From the NCBI GenBank assembly GCA_964017125.1, contig OZ024904.1, positions 1,351,652-1,415,651 of the forward strand: 64,000 nt of DNA, in the 5' to 3' direction. Below the pieces are notes generated by a model. It saw only the letters and a list, made by a program, of their open reading frames with translations, did no database searches and was not told the origin of the DNA. This DNA comes from Flabesymbios commensalis (lineage: Eukaryota; Annelida; Polychaeta; Terebellida; Flabelligeridae). Below are positions 1 through 62,008 of the stretch, one piece after another. Numbering within the stretch: the first letter of the stretch is position 1; each line of letters starts with the position of its first letter. Made by a program: the position numbers and the translations under genes.

Positions 1-10
1 CTCTTACCAT

Positions 11-265
11 TTAACCCTTTCAGTGCGGGGATCGACTTTAGTCGTCAAAATCTGACGTCTGTAGACGTCAGATTCTGACGACTAAAGTCGATCACCGCAC
101 TGTAAGAGTAAAACATATTTCTAATGGCCTTAACCCCATAACATAGGTATTCAAATGAATCAGAAAGAGCTGACCAAGACATTTATGATGGTTTCAAATT
201 GATTAAGACCATTTGGTCTCCATGTCATGATTAATACATAATTAATTCAGCGTTGAAAGGGTTAA
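11..265 (+). mobile_element. TTAA element, family 1 (GACTTTAGTCG hairpin)
   Basis: TTAA at both ends; termini CCCTTTCAGTGCGG and AGCGTTGAAAGGG. A perfect-looking hairpin of about 90 bp at the left end (GACTTTAGTCGTC, GACGTCTGTAGACGTC centre) is followed by a body (CATAACATAGGTATTCAAATG...). Other full or partial copies: 6941-7080, 7405-7894, 21688-22337, 34700-34907, 39916-40130, 40194-40429, 41190-41420, 44786-44875, 46764-47420. Non-autonomous; no transposase in the window. Confidence 0.85.
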
Positions 266-625
266 TGCTGAGCCGTGTATGTTTAATCTTGGGCCAGCGT
301 CGCAGACGATTGCCTAATTTTTAGCACACATTGCTTCAACGTCTCAGAGCGGCATACCACGTACCTCCGAAGAGTTCGGAGCACTATGTAATATGCATAC
401 AGACCATTCGCATCGATTAAACCATTAAAGTGTTCCTCACGTCCAGGGGGGGGGGGGGGTGGGGGGGATGAGCATTACATTTGCTGAATTAGGTTATGTT
501 TTGATTCACATGCTACAATTCTACAAATGTGTTTAATTTTAAACCACTCGAAATCGTGATTCGTGGTAGCGAGACACAACTTCTAGTGGAGGATTTTTTA
601 TTTGTGTGTTTGCTGGGATGATCCA

Positions 626-878
626 CAGGGCTCGAAATTGGCCCCGTCCGATCGTCCGAGACGACCAGCAATCTGGGAAGGACGAGTTCAGTTTCACTGA
701 GCTTGTTCTACAAAAAATTGACTAGTCCTTCCCAAAAATATGTCCTTCATAATAATTGTCAAGCAAGTGCCCCTGCTTGACAATTATTATGAAGGACATA
801 TTTTTGGGAAGGACTAGTCAATTTTTTAGCCAGTTGTCCGACTGGACAAGTAGAAATTTAGTCCAATTTTGAGCCCTG
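626..878 (+). mobile_element. hAT-like MITE with long internal palindrome
   Basis: Terminal repeats CAGGGCTCGAAATT and AATTTTGAGCCCTG, as in many hAT-type elements. Inside is a palindrome (about 711-827) with arms of about 50 bp, ATTGACTAGTCCTTCCC to its mirror, around AAGCAAGTGCCCCTGCTT. I did not find a matching 8-bp target duplication, so the superfamily is inferred from the ends alone. Confidence 0.65.
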
Positions 879-883
879 TTCCA

Positions 884-1136
884 TTAACCCTTTAAGACCT
901 CACGATGCATTGAAGCATCATTTTACATCCCTGAAAAAACACTTAATTTTTCCTACAACAACGGGTTTTATAATGAAAATTTTCATGAAACTGGTTTACC
1001 AATACATGGTAATTTTCTTTAATTTTTCACCCACATCAAATCATCTTCATCCACTACAAGTCGAGAATTGCGACAGCAATTCGCGGCTTGTAGTGGATGA
1101 AGATGACAATGGTAAATTCAGGCTTGAAAGGGTTAA
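884..1136 (+). mobile_element. TTAA element, family 2 (CCACTACAAG hairpin)
   Basis: TTAA at both ends, 253 bp, termini CCCTTTAAGACC and GGCTTGAAAGGG. The hairpin lies at the right: arm CATCTTCATCCACTACAAG and its mirror, with GAATTGC/GCAATTC at the centre. Shares no sequence with family 1 beyond the end bases. Other copies: 1937-2177, 3490-3742, 4495-4735 (reversed), 7431-7684, 10039-10278 (reversed), 15270-15482 and 16614-16857 (reversed, in the tandem duplication), 30710-30961, 33822-33912 (partial), 47435-47691. Confidence 0.88.
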
Positions 1137-1761
1137 ACACGAGGCATTGGCCCAATGCTGGTTTGATGTTGATTCAACATTAAGCCAACATCGGTACAAC
1201 ATCGCGTGTTTTCTGTGATAACAGACACCTCCCCTCTCTCCCACCCCCCACTCCCATCCAGCACTCCCAGAGGGAGACACGTCCTAATTGACGTTGACAC
1301 ATCTGAATTATTCACTCTCGATATGAAGTAATCCTACATGACTGACACTCACATCTGGGTCATGTCACTCATTTGACCCCTGTCAAGGTCACTGTCCTCC
1401 CTTTTGACCCCAATAACTCAGGCTGATTCCATAGGTGACACAGTTACCCATAAACAGTTGCCTAGCAACAGCTACACAACCTATCATCAAAAACATGGGG
1501 GGTTTCAGCCACTGGGCACGTTGTGATGTGTACGCTCATACCGTACATGTACAAGTGAGTGAATATTGCTTTACGTCGCTTTCTGCACAATCATGGCAAT
1601 ATCGCGACAGAAGGAAGCCCGAAGCCGGGACTATGCCCTACTCTTATTTCGAATGACTTCAAGGGTTCTTTATAGTGCACAGTACCATAGGCAGCACTGT
1701 ACACTCCATGCCTTTGAACAGTTTGGAGCACTGTATATTCACAGCCACGATGACAAATATC

Positions 1762-1835
1762 CGTCCCGACCGGGATTCCAACCTGGTACCCCCAGGTTAC
1801 AAGCCACAGTCGATACGAATGAGCCATTGGGGCCG
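1762..1835 (-). mobile_element. tRNA-like SINE head
   Basis: On the minus strand TGGCTCATTCGTATCGACTG resembles an A box and GGTTGGAATCCCGGTC a B box, 35-40 bp apart. Body not recognised. Confidence 0.5.
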
Positions 1836-2233
1836 GCCTACATGTACAGGTGTACACACAATAGTGATTGGATACTAATGTATTATCATGATTATATAGA
1901 TACAACCTTAGACCTTAGGCCACAGTATTTATTTTTAAACCCTCACGATGCATTAAAGCATCATTTTACACCCTGAAAACAGACTTAATTTTCTTATTAC
2001 CAAGGGTTTTAAAACCAAAATTTTCCATGAAACTGGTTTACCAATACATGGTAATTTTCTTTATTTTTAAACCACGTCAAATGATCTTCATCCACTACAA
2101 GTCGAGAATTGCGACAGCAATTCGCGGCTTGTAGTGGATGAAGATGACAATGGTAAATTCAGGCTTGAAAGGGTCAAACACTCATTTCGCTCCCAGTAAC
2201 TGTGATTTAAAACAAAAGATAAACGACTACAGC

Positions 2234-2490
2234 TTTACGGCGTTAGCTCATCGGTGTTGGCTCTATCACTGAAGTTAAGCAACGCCGGGCCCGGTCCATA
2301 ATTGGATGGGTGACCGCCTGGGACTGCCAGGTGCTGTATACACTAGAACATGCCTGCAGCGATGTCGTGTCGTGGGGCTTAGAGAACCACGTAGATCAGA
2401 TGGTTCGTCTGACTGAACTAAAGTTGGACGTAAAAGAACCTCAATGGACGTAGGCGCAGTTCCCATCCAGCGAGACCCCAGAAAATCCAC
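2234..2490 (+). mobile_element. 5S rRNA-derived SINE-like sequence
   Basis: 2234-2344 follows animal 5S rRNA along its length: TTACGGCG, CTCATCGG, AAGTTAAGCAACGCCGGGCC, TTGGATGGGTGACCGCCTGG, CAGGTGCTGTA. These include the internal A-box, intermediate and C-box promoter parts. It then runs into non-5S sequence (GCCTGCAGCGATGTCGTG, GGTTCGTCTGACTGAAC) without a T-run, as expected of a 5S-headed SINE rather than a 5S gene. Mismatches (for example CATAATTGG) argue against function. Confidence 0.75.
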
Positions 2491-4875
2491 AATGTGGTGC
2501 GATAGCACCCGTGGCGCGATAGCACAATAGTGCGTACTGCCACGTATCATACAGATACAGATGCCTAGCGCTTAGGGTTAGGAAAAGTTCACATGTGACG
2601 ACTAGCAAGAGGTTTTCGCGGAGAGCATGATAGCTCTTCTAACTTCTGACAAAATGCTCGATGAGACGGCAATTAATAAATGTTCCTTTGAGCCGAGACC
2701 GTGACAACAAATATAAGATTAGAATTAGAAAATACTTTATCGCTGTCATACGCTAGAAATAACTTCCCTGCCCAGTAAATAATTGTGTTAATTTTGTATT
2801 TCAATGGTTAGAATTTGTTATTTTAACTCAGATGACAACAAAATTTGGACAATATTTTTGCTTCTTTTGCCCTCCTCTTTGGTACCGAGTTTTTAGTCCA
2901 TACCCCCTCCCTTGGCAAAAACCTTGTCACAGTAGCTTAGTGTAGCTATTTCTGACAAAATGGTCCATGCAATTTGGCAATTATTAAACGTTTCTTTCAA
3001 CGATGACAACGGATATTAGAGATGACTGACATTTCGCTGGGGCATCTGCTATAAATAACAAATGACAAGTTATTCTCAATCATGACAAGAATAGTGACGC
3101 AAATAGTTTTTCCAGGAACTGGCTGCGGCAGGTGATATACATTACATATTGCCAAATACGTGTAACACGCGTATATAAGTCGTCTCTTCGTGTTAAAAGG
3201 CTGTATCTCACACTTGAGAAAGTGGCAAGAAAAAAAGGCTGTATCTGTAAAAAAGGCTGTATCTACCTCCGTATCCACCCTTGTCCTGGTAAATTATTTC
3301 TACTGTATTTTTCGTCATTTGAAGCTGGAATTGCTAACGCAATTTCCAGCTTCAAATGACGAAAAATATTTTGTAGCTATCACGTGACTTTGGCCCAATG
3401 TTGGTTTGATGCTGGTTCAGCGTCGCAGACTGTGGCCCAACATCAGACAAGCACTGGGCCAACACCCGGTGTTTGGACGGGGAACGTTTTTAACCCTTTA
3501 AGCCCTTACGATGCATTAAAGCATCATTTTACATCCCTGAAATCAGACTTAATTTTTCTACAACTAGGGGTTTTAGAATGAAACTTCAATGAAACTGGTT
3601 TATCAATATACATGGCAATTCCCATTAATTTTTCACCCACTTCAAGTCATCTTCATCCACTACAAGTCGAGAATTGCGACAGCAATTCGCGGCTTGTAGT
3701 GGATGAGAGAGACAATGGTAAATTCACGCTTGAAACGGTTAAAATGATTCAGACGCTGAAGCTTGCGGATTTCCCTCCGCTATGATATCCAAATATTTTT
3801 ACCACCCTCAATCGTAAACAGTCAGTATGAAAATGAAAAAAATGAAAATGAACAAACTTCTTATGCGCCTGAATCCTCGGTATCCCGAGCTCAGAGGCGC
3901 TAAAATTAGTATTGCGGGATGTTTTTGTGACCGGGAGGGAGTGTGCTCGACCTCAGACCGCCAGTCCTTGTTGGTTCAGTTTAGCCTACACGTGCACTCA
4001 ACTGGCCTAGAACATCAGTTAGTGTGGGCTATTTTGACTGTAATTGACTGTGGCTGTAATTGAATACTTGTGTATTTATAGAAATAATATTTAAAGTATA
4101 TGATATATTTCATATTAATAGGAAGTCTAATAACTCAAAGAGCTAGAATAATACGATAAAAGGTGACCCAATTTAGGAATGACTCACATATTATGACGCC
4201 ATCGAATCTCTTTGAATCAGATTGAGATATTTTGCCGTGTCTAGAATTTAAAGAATAAAATGGTTTTCAGAATTTAATCATGATCCAGATGTATTTCTGA
4301 TTTTCTGGCACTGCATGGACCCAGTGTAAATATCACGATATATCCGAGATCTTTCACGAAGCTGACCAGACGCAACCTAATATGGATGCTTAACATATCC
4401 ATTTGCCCTATATTAACCGATACGCAAGACTGTAGTCGTTTAGATATGTTTTATTAGCATGTTAAATCACATATCTGCATATTGAAATGAACGTTTAACC
4501 TTTTAAGTCTGAATTCACCATTGTTATCTTCATCCACTACAAACCGCGAATTGCTGTCGCAATTCTCGTCTTGTAGAGGATGAAGATGACTTGAAGTGCG
4601 TGGGAAATGAAAACAAATTATTGCTATTGATAAAATAGTTTATTGAATATTTTCGTTCTAAAACCCCTAGGTTTATGACATGATTTAATTCTTCAGATAT
4701 GCAAAATGATGCTTGAATGCATCGTCAGGGTTTAAAGTATCAAAAATGACAATTTTCTGGTGTCAAATTAAACAAATATGAGTAAGTAATTTTCAGCCAC
4801 TTGAAGTTTGTGGGTCGCTGGAGCGAGATAAAAACTTCAAGTGGCTGAAAATTTAAATTATTTTAGCAGGACACA

Positions 4876-5143
4876 TTTCCAATTACATTTCGTCTCCAGA
4901 TCATTTCGTCTCCTGATCATTTCGTCTCCTGGTCATTTCGTCTCCTGATCATTTCGTCTCCTGATCATTTCGTCTCCTGGTCATTTCGTCTCCTGATCAT
5001 TTCGTCTCCTGGTTATTTCGTCTCCTGGTCATTTCGTCTCCTGATCATTTCGTCTCCTGGTCATTTCGTCTCCTGATCATTTCGTCTCCTGGTTATTTCG
5101 TCTCCTGGTCATTTCGTCTCCTGATCATTTCGTCTCCTGATCT
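4876..5143 (+). repeat. 16-bp satellite (ATTTCGTCTCCTGATC)
   Basis: About 17 units, alternating GATC and GGTC or GGTT variants in a longer pattern, which suggests higher-order duplication of blocks. Confidence 0.95.
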
Positions 5144-6179
5144 AGGGGTTAAAACATAGAATGGCTACTGTAGTCGACATCAGTGCTCTATGGGATAAAG
5201 GCAATATCACACAGTGTAGTTGATGCGGCAGTAACTTCATCCAGGCTCTCCATATCATATGTTAGGGTGTCCATGGCAGTATCCATGTCTCTGCATACAT
5301 GAATAGCGATTTACACGCACGATTCAGGGAACCCTATATTAACACGTGACACAGCCCAACCAGTTATCACATTTATCACGAATAGAAAGAAAAGCATCAA
5401 GTTAACTCTATGGGTGAATTAATTGATACATGGCATAAAACATTAATCCAACATTATAGTCTGTCCAACCACAGTGGCGGATTGTCAAAAATGAAAGCTT
5501 TCGTTGATTGTTCAGTCAATTTCCGAAATGTTGCAAACATTATTATCTAGTCATTTGGCAACAACTCTGAAAATGTCAAAGTTAGACCATTTGACATGAC
5601 GTAACGCAATTCTGAGAATAAACGGAATTTAAGTTAATGGGTCTATAGACGGGTGTTATATTAAGAAATGTACTAAATTTCAGTTACTCTAACTTTTGAA
5701 CTATACACTAGTAGTTATGTTTTACAAAACTTTGCTGATAGATAGGCCTACCAATGACTAGAAAATGATGGTTACAAAATGTCATGAAAATCGCTTCAGA
5801 ATTGACTTAATAATCAACGAAAAGCTAACTTTCATTTTGCACAATGTACCCGGCTCTACACCAATACAATAATTGGTTCAAAGATGGCCCACCGTCTACG
5901 ACGCTGGCCCAAGATTACTCCAACATTGGGTCAATGTGTGGTGTTTTCTGGGATGTATATGACTCCTTCCATGACATCCGGGGTCGCGTGGAAACACGGA
6001 ATGTAACGCAACAGGACGCGTGGCTTATATTACATTTGTATAATTATATCCTCCGGCATGAAACATGTAGAATAGAAGATGGGGAGACACAAATGGAATT
6101 GAGTTTTTTTAGCTGGAATTTAGCAATCATATCATGACGGTCCATGGGGAGTTAGAGTGGATGCATGAAAGTATGCTTT

Positions 6180-6508
6180 GATGAATGAATGAATGAATGA
6201 ATGAATGAATGAATGAATGAGTGAATGAATGAATGAATGAATGAATGGACGAGTGAATGAATGAATGAATGAATGAATGAATGAATGAATGAATGAATGA
6301 ATGAATGAATGAATGAATGAATGAATGAATGAGTGAATGAATGAGTGAATGAATGAATGAATGAATGAATGAATGAATGAATGAATGAATGAATGAATGA
6401 ATGAATGAATGAATGAATGAATGAACGAGCGAACAAACGAACGAACGAACGAACGAACGAACGAACGAATGAACGAACAAACGAACAAACGAACGAACGA
6501 ACGAATGA
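6180..6508 (+). repeat. (ATGA)n then (ACGA)n microsatellite
   Basis: About 240 bp of GAAT-type repeat with scattered changes, switching at about 6424 to an (AACG)n block. Apparent long ORFs on the minus strand are (HSFI)n translations of it. Confidence 0.97.
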
Positions 6509-7404
6509 AACTCCTTCTATGCGTGTCCCGCCTGGCACACATGACGGTGACAATCAAAAGGCTAAAAGTCAAAGAGTAAGGAGGGTTAGAAGAGAAGGTG
6601 GTTTTTTTGACGACATCTTTATGCTTTTACGTCGATATTTCTATGATTTATGACGACATCTCTAAGATTTTATGACGACATCTTTATGAGTGAGATATTT
6701 TGCTGTATCTGGAATTTGAAGACTGATATAGTTTTCAGAATGCAATCATGACATCGATCTATAACTGTCACTGCAGAGACACAGTGCAGATGTCACTTAA
6801 TATGTAGAACTTGGAGATGGATATTTTTATTATGTTCATTAAAATGAAGTTGTGTCTCGCTACCGCGACCCACAACTTAAGTGGGTGAAAATTGCTCACA
6901 TTTGTTCAATTTGAGACCAAGACTTTGAGAATCTTGATGTTTAACTCTTACAGTGCGGGGAGCGACTTTAGTCGTCAGAATCTGACGTCTGTAGACGTCA
7001 GATTCTGACGACTAAAGTCGATCCCCGCGCTGTAAGAGTAGAAATATTTCTAATGGCCGTAGACCCTTAACATAGCTTTATTTTTTTCATTTTAAGCTGA
7101 ATATTGTGTTGATTTAGAATGTTATGACAAAATGAGCCATCTTTGACCCTCTGAGTCCTGCAGTCAGCCAATCAAGTGATGGATCTACAGAATACCGAAT
7201 GAAAACCCTTTAAGTACTGAATCATTCTGTATTATTTTCAGCTATGTCGCGTTGGAATTGCTGACGAATGAAAAATACTTTAATTAATGAAATGCTAAAT
7301 TATTCATTATTGGTGGCAATAGATAACATTTTATTTGGTCAATTTCAGTCAATATAATTACTCATTCAAAGCAAAAAGAAGAATAGAATTTAATGTTGGC
7401 AACA

Positions 7405-7894
7405 TTAACCCTTTCAGTGCAGGGAGCTACTTGACCCTTTAAGTCCTCACGATGTATTAAAGCGTAATTTTACATCCCTGGAAACACACCTAATTTCTCT
7501 ACAACAAAGGCTTTTAGAACGGAAATTTCCACGAAACTGTTTCACCAATACATAGTAATTTTCTTTAATGTTTAAACCACATCAAGTCATCTTCATCCAC
7601 TGCAAGGCGAGAATTGCGACAGCAATTCGCGGCTTGTAGTGGATGTAGAAGACAATGGTGAATTCAGGCTTGAAAAGGTTTTGACTTCAGAAATGACATC
7701 TATCAGAATCTGATGTCTACAGAACCCAGAATCTGACGTCTAAAGTCGAAGAATTAAATATTTGTATTGGCCGTAGACCCATAACATAGATATTCAAATG
7801 AAGCAGAAAAAGCTAACTAAGATATTTATGATGATTTCAAATTGAAAAGAGACCTTTGATCTCCATGGTTTATACGCAAATAATTCAGCGTTAA
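7405..7894 (+). mobile_element. Family 1 element split by a family 2 element
   Basis: Family 1 starts at TTAA 7405 (CCCTTTCAGTGCAGGGAG), stops at 7430, and resumes at about 7685 with ACATCTATCAGAATCTGATG and its body to TTAA 7891. Between lies a full family 2 element (7431-7684). The family 2 copy is flanked by TTGA on both sides rather than TTAA. Family 2 therefore moved after this family 1 copy had landed. Confidence 0.8.
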
Positions 7895-8001
7895 ACCAGC
7901 ATTAGATCAACATCTGTTATTTACATGGCTCCGGCGTCAGTGGCGATATATGTGAACCCGAAAAGACAGATTTCAGTGGCAACGTGTGCGAGTAGAAGCG
8001 G

Positions 8002-8278
8002 AAATGAAATGAAATGAATCGGGCGTTAGGCCACCTTTGTGCACATATAGGCTAAGCTGGGCAAAGAGAACCTCCTGAGGATGGTGAGATGATTGAGATG
8101 ACACTGTCCTCCAGTCACAGGATTCAAAATTCGAGCCCTGGCGGTTTGAGGCCTCTCGGTCACGGAGGCTCCCCACAATACTGACTTTCACACGTGGATG
8201 GGGAAGAAACATTTTTTGTTTTTTTCAAACCGCCGAGACCGGGAACCGAACCTCGAACTCTTGCGTGAAAGGCAGCGG
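8002..8278 (-). mobile_element. Dimeric tRNA-derived SINE, truncated at its 5' end
   Basis: Matches the family from the (ATTTC)-type tail to the first B box, but stops at GGCAGCGG, before the first A box. A family 7 hairpin begins right after it. Confidence 0.85.
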
Positions 8279-9174
8279 AAGGGAGCCCAGTTAACACAAA
8301 ACATTTGTATAACATTTATACATTATTGGACCAACGTCGTGCCAACGTTGCATGAATGTTACACAAATGTTTTGTGTTTACTGTGAGGTTATTAATAATT
8401 TTATCAAATTATACAAATCATATAAATGAGAAGATTTCATTTGTTATATTATTATAAAAAACACGTGGGATGAGTCACGTTGTAAGGGGGTGGTGGTTGA
8501 AAGTTGTTGCACACCCCCCCCTTCCCCCCGCGAGAGCAGTTTATAAAACATCTACGGAACACAATTGGTCTTCGTAACATTGACTGAATAAATGAATTAT
8601 AAAATAAGGGTTTCCTCTTGCGAAAGCACGTGTTTACTGGCGTGACACGAACGCTGCGCCGAATAAAGTGTACAAAACCTAAAGATGGCATTATATTATC
8701 AGATATATTTGTATTGGGCTTCTGCAACTATATTATCAGATATATTTGTGTTGGGCTTCGGCATTATATTTTATTATCAGAAGTATTTGTGTTGGGATTC
8801 GGGCTCGTATTTTGTCTATTTCATGGCAATATCTCTGAGGATTCCAGCCCTGTCTGATCCAGACGGAAAATGAATCCTGAGCAGAATACGGCGTCAATAC
8901 TCCACTGCATTCTATTGCTCTGCGATTTTGTCTGTCGCCATTTTTTCGTCATTTTGTCTTTTTTAATAACGTAACAAGAAATGCCCTCTCCATTATTTTA
9001 TATTTATATCTTCCAATAAAAGTGTTTGTTTCTGCTCCTTTCAGCATGTGATATGAACATACATAAGAGATGTACTGTGTATTATTTTATATTCATATCC
9101 TATAATGACGGTATTTGTTTCTGTTGATTACTTCAATATGTGATATGAACATAGCCAAGAGCTGCACTTTGCAT

Positions 9175-9699
9175 TACTGTAGATCTTGTAATATTCGCGA
9201 GGTTTTAATTTTCGCGAGGAGGACAAATTCGCGAATTCAAATGAAATGAAATGAATCGGGCTTTAGGCCACCTTTGTGCACATATAGGCTAAACTGGGCC
9301 AGGAGAACCTCCTGAGGATGGTGAGATGATTGAGATGACACTGGCCTCCAGACACAGGATTCGAAATTCGAGCCCTGGCGGTCTGAGGCCGAGCACGCTA
9401 CCTCTCGGTCATGGAGGCTCCCCACAATACTAACTTTCACACGTGGATGTGGAAGAAACAATTTTGTTTCTTTCAAACCGCCGAGACCGGGAACCGAACC
9501 CCGGACTCTGGCGTGAAAGGCAGCGGTGCTAACCACTACCCTAGGGCCCCCGCCCTCGCGAATTCAAGAATCTCACAAAAAATATTATTATAATAGCGCT
9601 ACTAAAAAGGGAAATTTGCGAATTCTAAACTTCGTGAAAAGTCCCAAAATCAGAAATTCGCGAAAATTCAAACGCGTGAAAGTTACCAGATCTTCAGTA
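9175..9699 (+). mobile_element. Inverted-repeat MITE (TACTGTAGATCT ends) with nested SINE
   Basis: Left end TACTGTAGATCTTGTAATAT; right end is the mirror of TACTGAAGATCTGGTAACTT. Both are followed inward by TTTTAATTTTCGCGA-like sequence. A SINE (9241-9555) lies inside with its own target duplication. A second, left-truncated copy is at 26596-26784. Confidence 0.8.
9241..9555 (-). mobile_element. Dimeric tRNA-derived SINE nested in a MITE
   Basis: Target duplication TCGCGAATTCAA (9229-9240 and 9556-9567) made of the host MITE's own sequence. Full length with both tRNA-like heads. Confidence 0.88.
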
Positions 9700-9853
9700 T
9701 TTTGTATTCATAATTATTATATCTTATAATGACGGTTTTTGTTTCTGTTTAATTTTTCCAGCATGTGATATGAACAAACATATGAGATGTACTGTGTATA
9801 ATTTTATATATCTAGTTTAGACTAACGGTCTTCTTTTCTCTTGATTGTTTTAG

Positions 9854-60915
<51,062 letters not shown>

Positions 60916-61199
60916 CGGATCTCGAGGTGCACTGGGGCAGCCATCTCTGCTTGACTCAGAGCTGGGCGCCGCCATCATGATTTCAAATTTGTGGTTAACG
61001 TGTTACTGAGGTGGTTGAACACGGTGCCGCCATCTTTGTGTGACTAGAGGGTGGGTGCCGCCATCTTGATTTTTGGGCCAGATTTAAACCCTGGAAGCAT
61101 TTCCGCATCGACGTTAACATGTTACCACTTGGATATTTCAGTTTGCTGCACTGGATTCGTTGTTAGACAAGGCAAAATGTGCAACTTCCCCCTCCTTAT

Positions 61200-61505
61200 T
61201 TATTCTGCAAGTAAGCAGTTACTGCGTTTTGCCAGTACTCGATGGCAGAAGAGAATTCTGCAGCTCAAAGGCATACAGCAGTAACTGCTTACTTTAAAAG
61301 TAGGCAGTTACTGCTGTTTGCCTTTGCACGCCAGTCTGTATGCCAGTACTCGATGGCAAAAAAGAATCCCGCATCTCAAAGACAAACAGCAGTAACTGCT
61401 TACTTTAAAATTAAGCAGTAACTGCTGTTTGTATTTGTATTGTGGTCAGTATGCCAGTACTCATGGCAGAAGAGAATCCTGCAGTGCAAAGGCAAATAGC
61501 AAAAA
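61200..61505 (+). repeat. Repeated inverted repeats in the e12b 3'UTR
   Basis: CAGCAGTAACTGCTTACTTT with mirror AAGTAGGCAGTTACTGCTG forms a hairpin at about 61275-61317 and again at about 61388-61427. GTATGCCAGTACTCGATGGC with AGAATCC recurs three times. A related hairpin (GTAACTGCTTACTTTA) lies at 51788-51860. Confidence 0.85.
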
Positions 61506-61752
61506 GCTACTTCTCTTCACCTTTTGAAGAACAGCATTGACGTCTTTAGTGAAGTGAAGATCTGAGGGCTTTGCTGGTGTATGGAATGCTCGTACCTTTA
61601 CAACTCATAATGCTTTGTGTGCCACACCGCCATTTTCGACCAGTTTTTTTGCCCTTAAAATCTGTGCGCTCTGAGAGTATTCAAGCTTCTAAACCTCCTA
61701 TAAGTGCCAATCAAATAATTGTGAATTCATGTATCAAGATTATATCGGTAAA

Positions 61753-62008
61753 AATAAATTGTCTCATTTGGCACGTTATCAGGCTTATTCCGAAACTCAC
61801 TGATTCAACTTATCCCCTACACCACACATGACACATAGAATTGTTTCTCATTCACTCATTTGGATATATATTACAATGCACTACTCATCTTTTGTTCAAT
61901 TAAAACAACCTCAAGTGGGAAAATGTTTGACCACAGGAATCTGAAGACTGGTAGTAAATAGATCAACAAATGTTCATTCCCCTCGCGTGATTTGATGGAA
62001 AGAAATAA
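61753..62008 (+). promoter_or_regulatory. Candidate poly(A) signals for the e12b 3'UTR
   Basis: AATAAA occurs at 61753-61758 and 62003-62008, the first canonical hexamers I noticed after the e12b stop. They would give a 3'UTR of roughly 0.85-1.1 kb. Position and hexamer only; the hexamer is common in AT-rich DNA. For e12a the nearest I noticed is 50593-50598. Confidence 0.3.

Larger units (their letters stand above)
1..9853 (+). other. Upstream intron or flank: no coding exon recognised
   Basis: No stretch matches the missing PKC N-terminus or any other protein I know. Contents: TTAA hairpin elements (11-265, 884-1136, 1937-2177, 3490-3742, 4495-4735, 7405-7894), a hAT-like element (626-878), SINE heads and a 5S-like sequence, a 16-bp satellite, a tetranucleotide array and CCAGCG-type hairpins (about 285-345, 1137-1215, 3400-3475, 5866-5950). 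I see nothing recognisable in 1320-1560, 2560-3290, 4060-4440, 5150-5480 and 8390-9010 beyond AT-rich sequence. Confidence 0.6.
9015..9853 (+). repeat. Decayed tandem copies of the e1 acceptor edge
   Basis: A unit of about 95 bp ends in a pyrimidine tract, CAG and TGTGATATGAAC, the first codons of e1. Copies lie near 9043, 9135 and 9760 before the true exon at 9854. The 9043 and 9760 copies keep acceptor-like TTTCAG or TTCCAG followed by CATGTGATATGAAC. The similarity covers about the first 28 exon bases, then diverges. A 525-bp transposon (9175-9699) carrying a nested SINE has split the array, so it is older than both insertions. Confidence 0.85.

Noticed and set aside
2234-2344. Possible functional 5S rRNA gene
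   Set aside because: Several changes in conserved positions, no T-run after the 3' end, single copy, and 3' sequence like a SINE body.
4876-5143. CRISPR-like array
   Set aside because: 16-bp direct repeats without spacers in a eukaryotic sequence; ordinary satellite.
6127-6653. Long (HSFI)n and (NERT)n open frames
   Set aside because: Pure translation of the tetranucleotide array; 4-bp units stay open in several frames. The same holds for (NQSI)n at 27238-27486 and 28313-28437 and (HSFI)n at 28434-28919.
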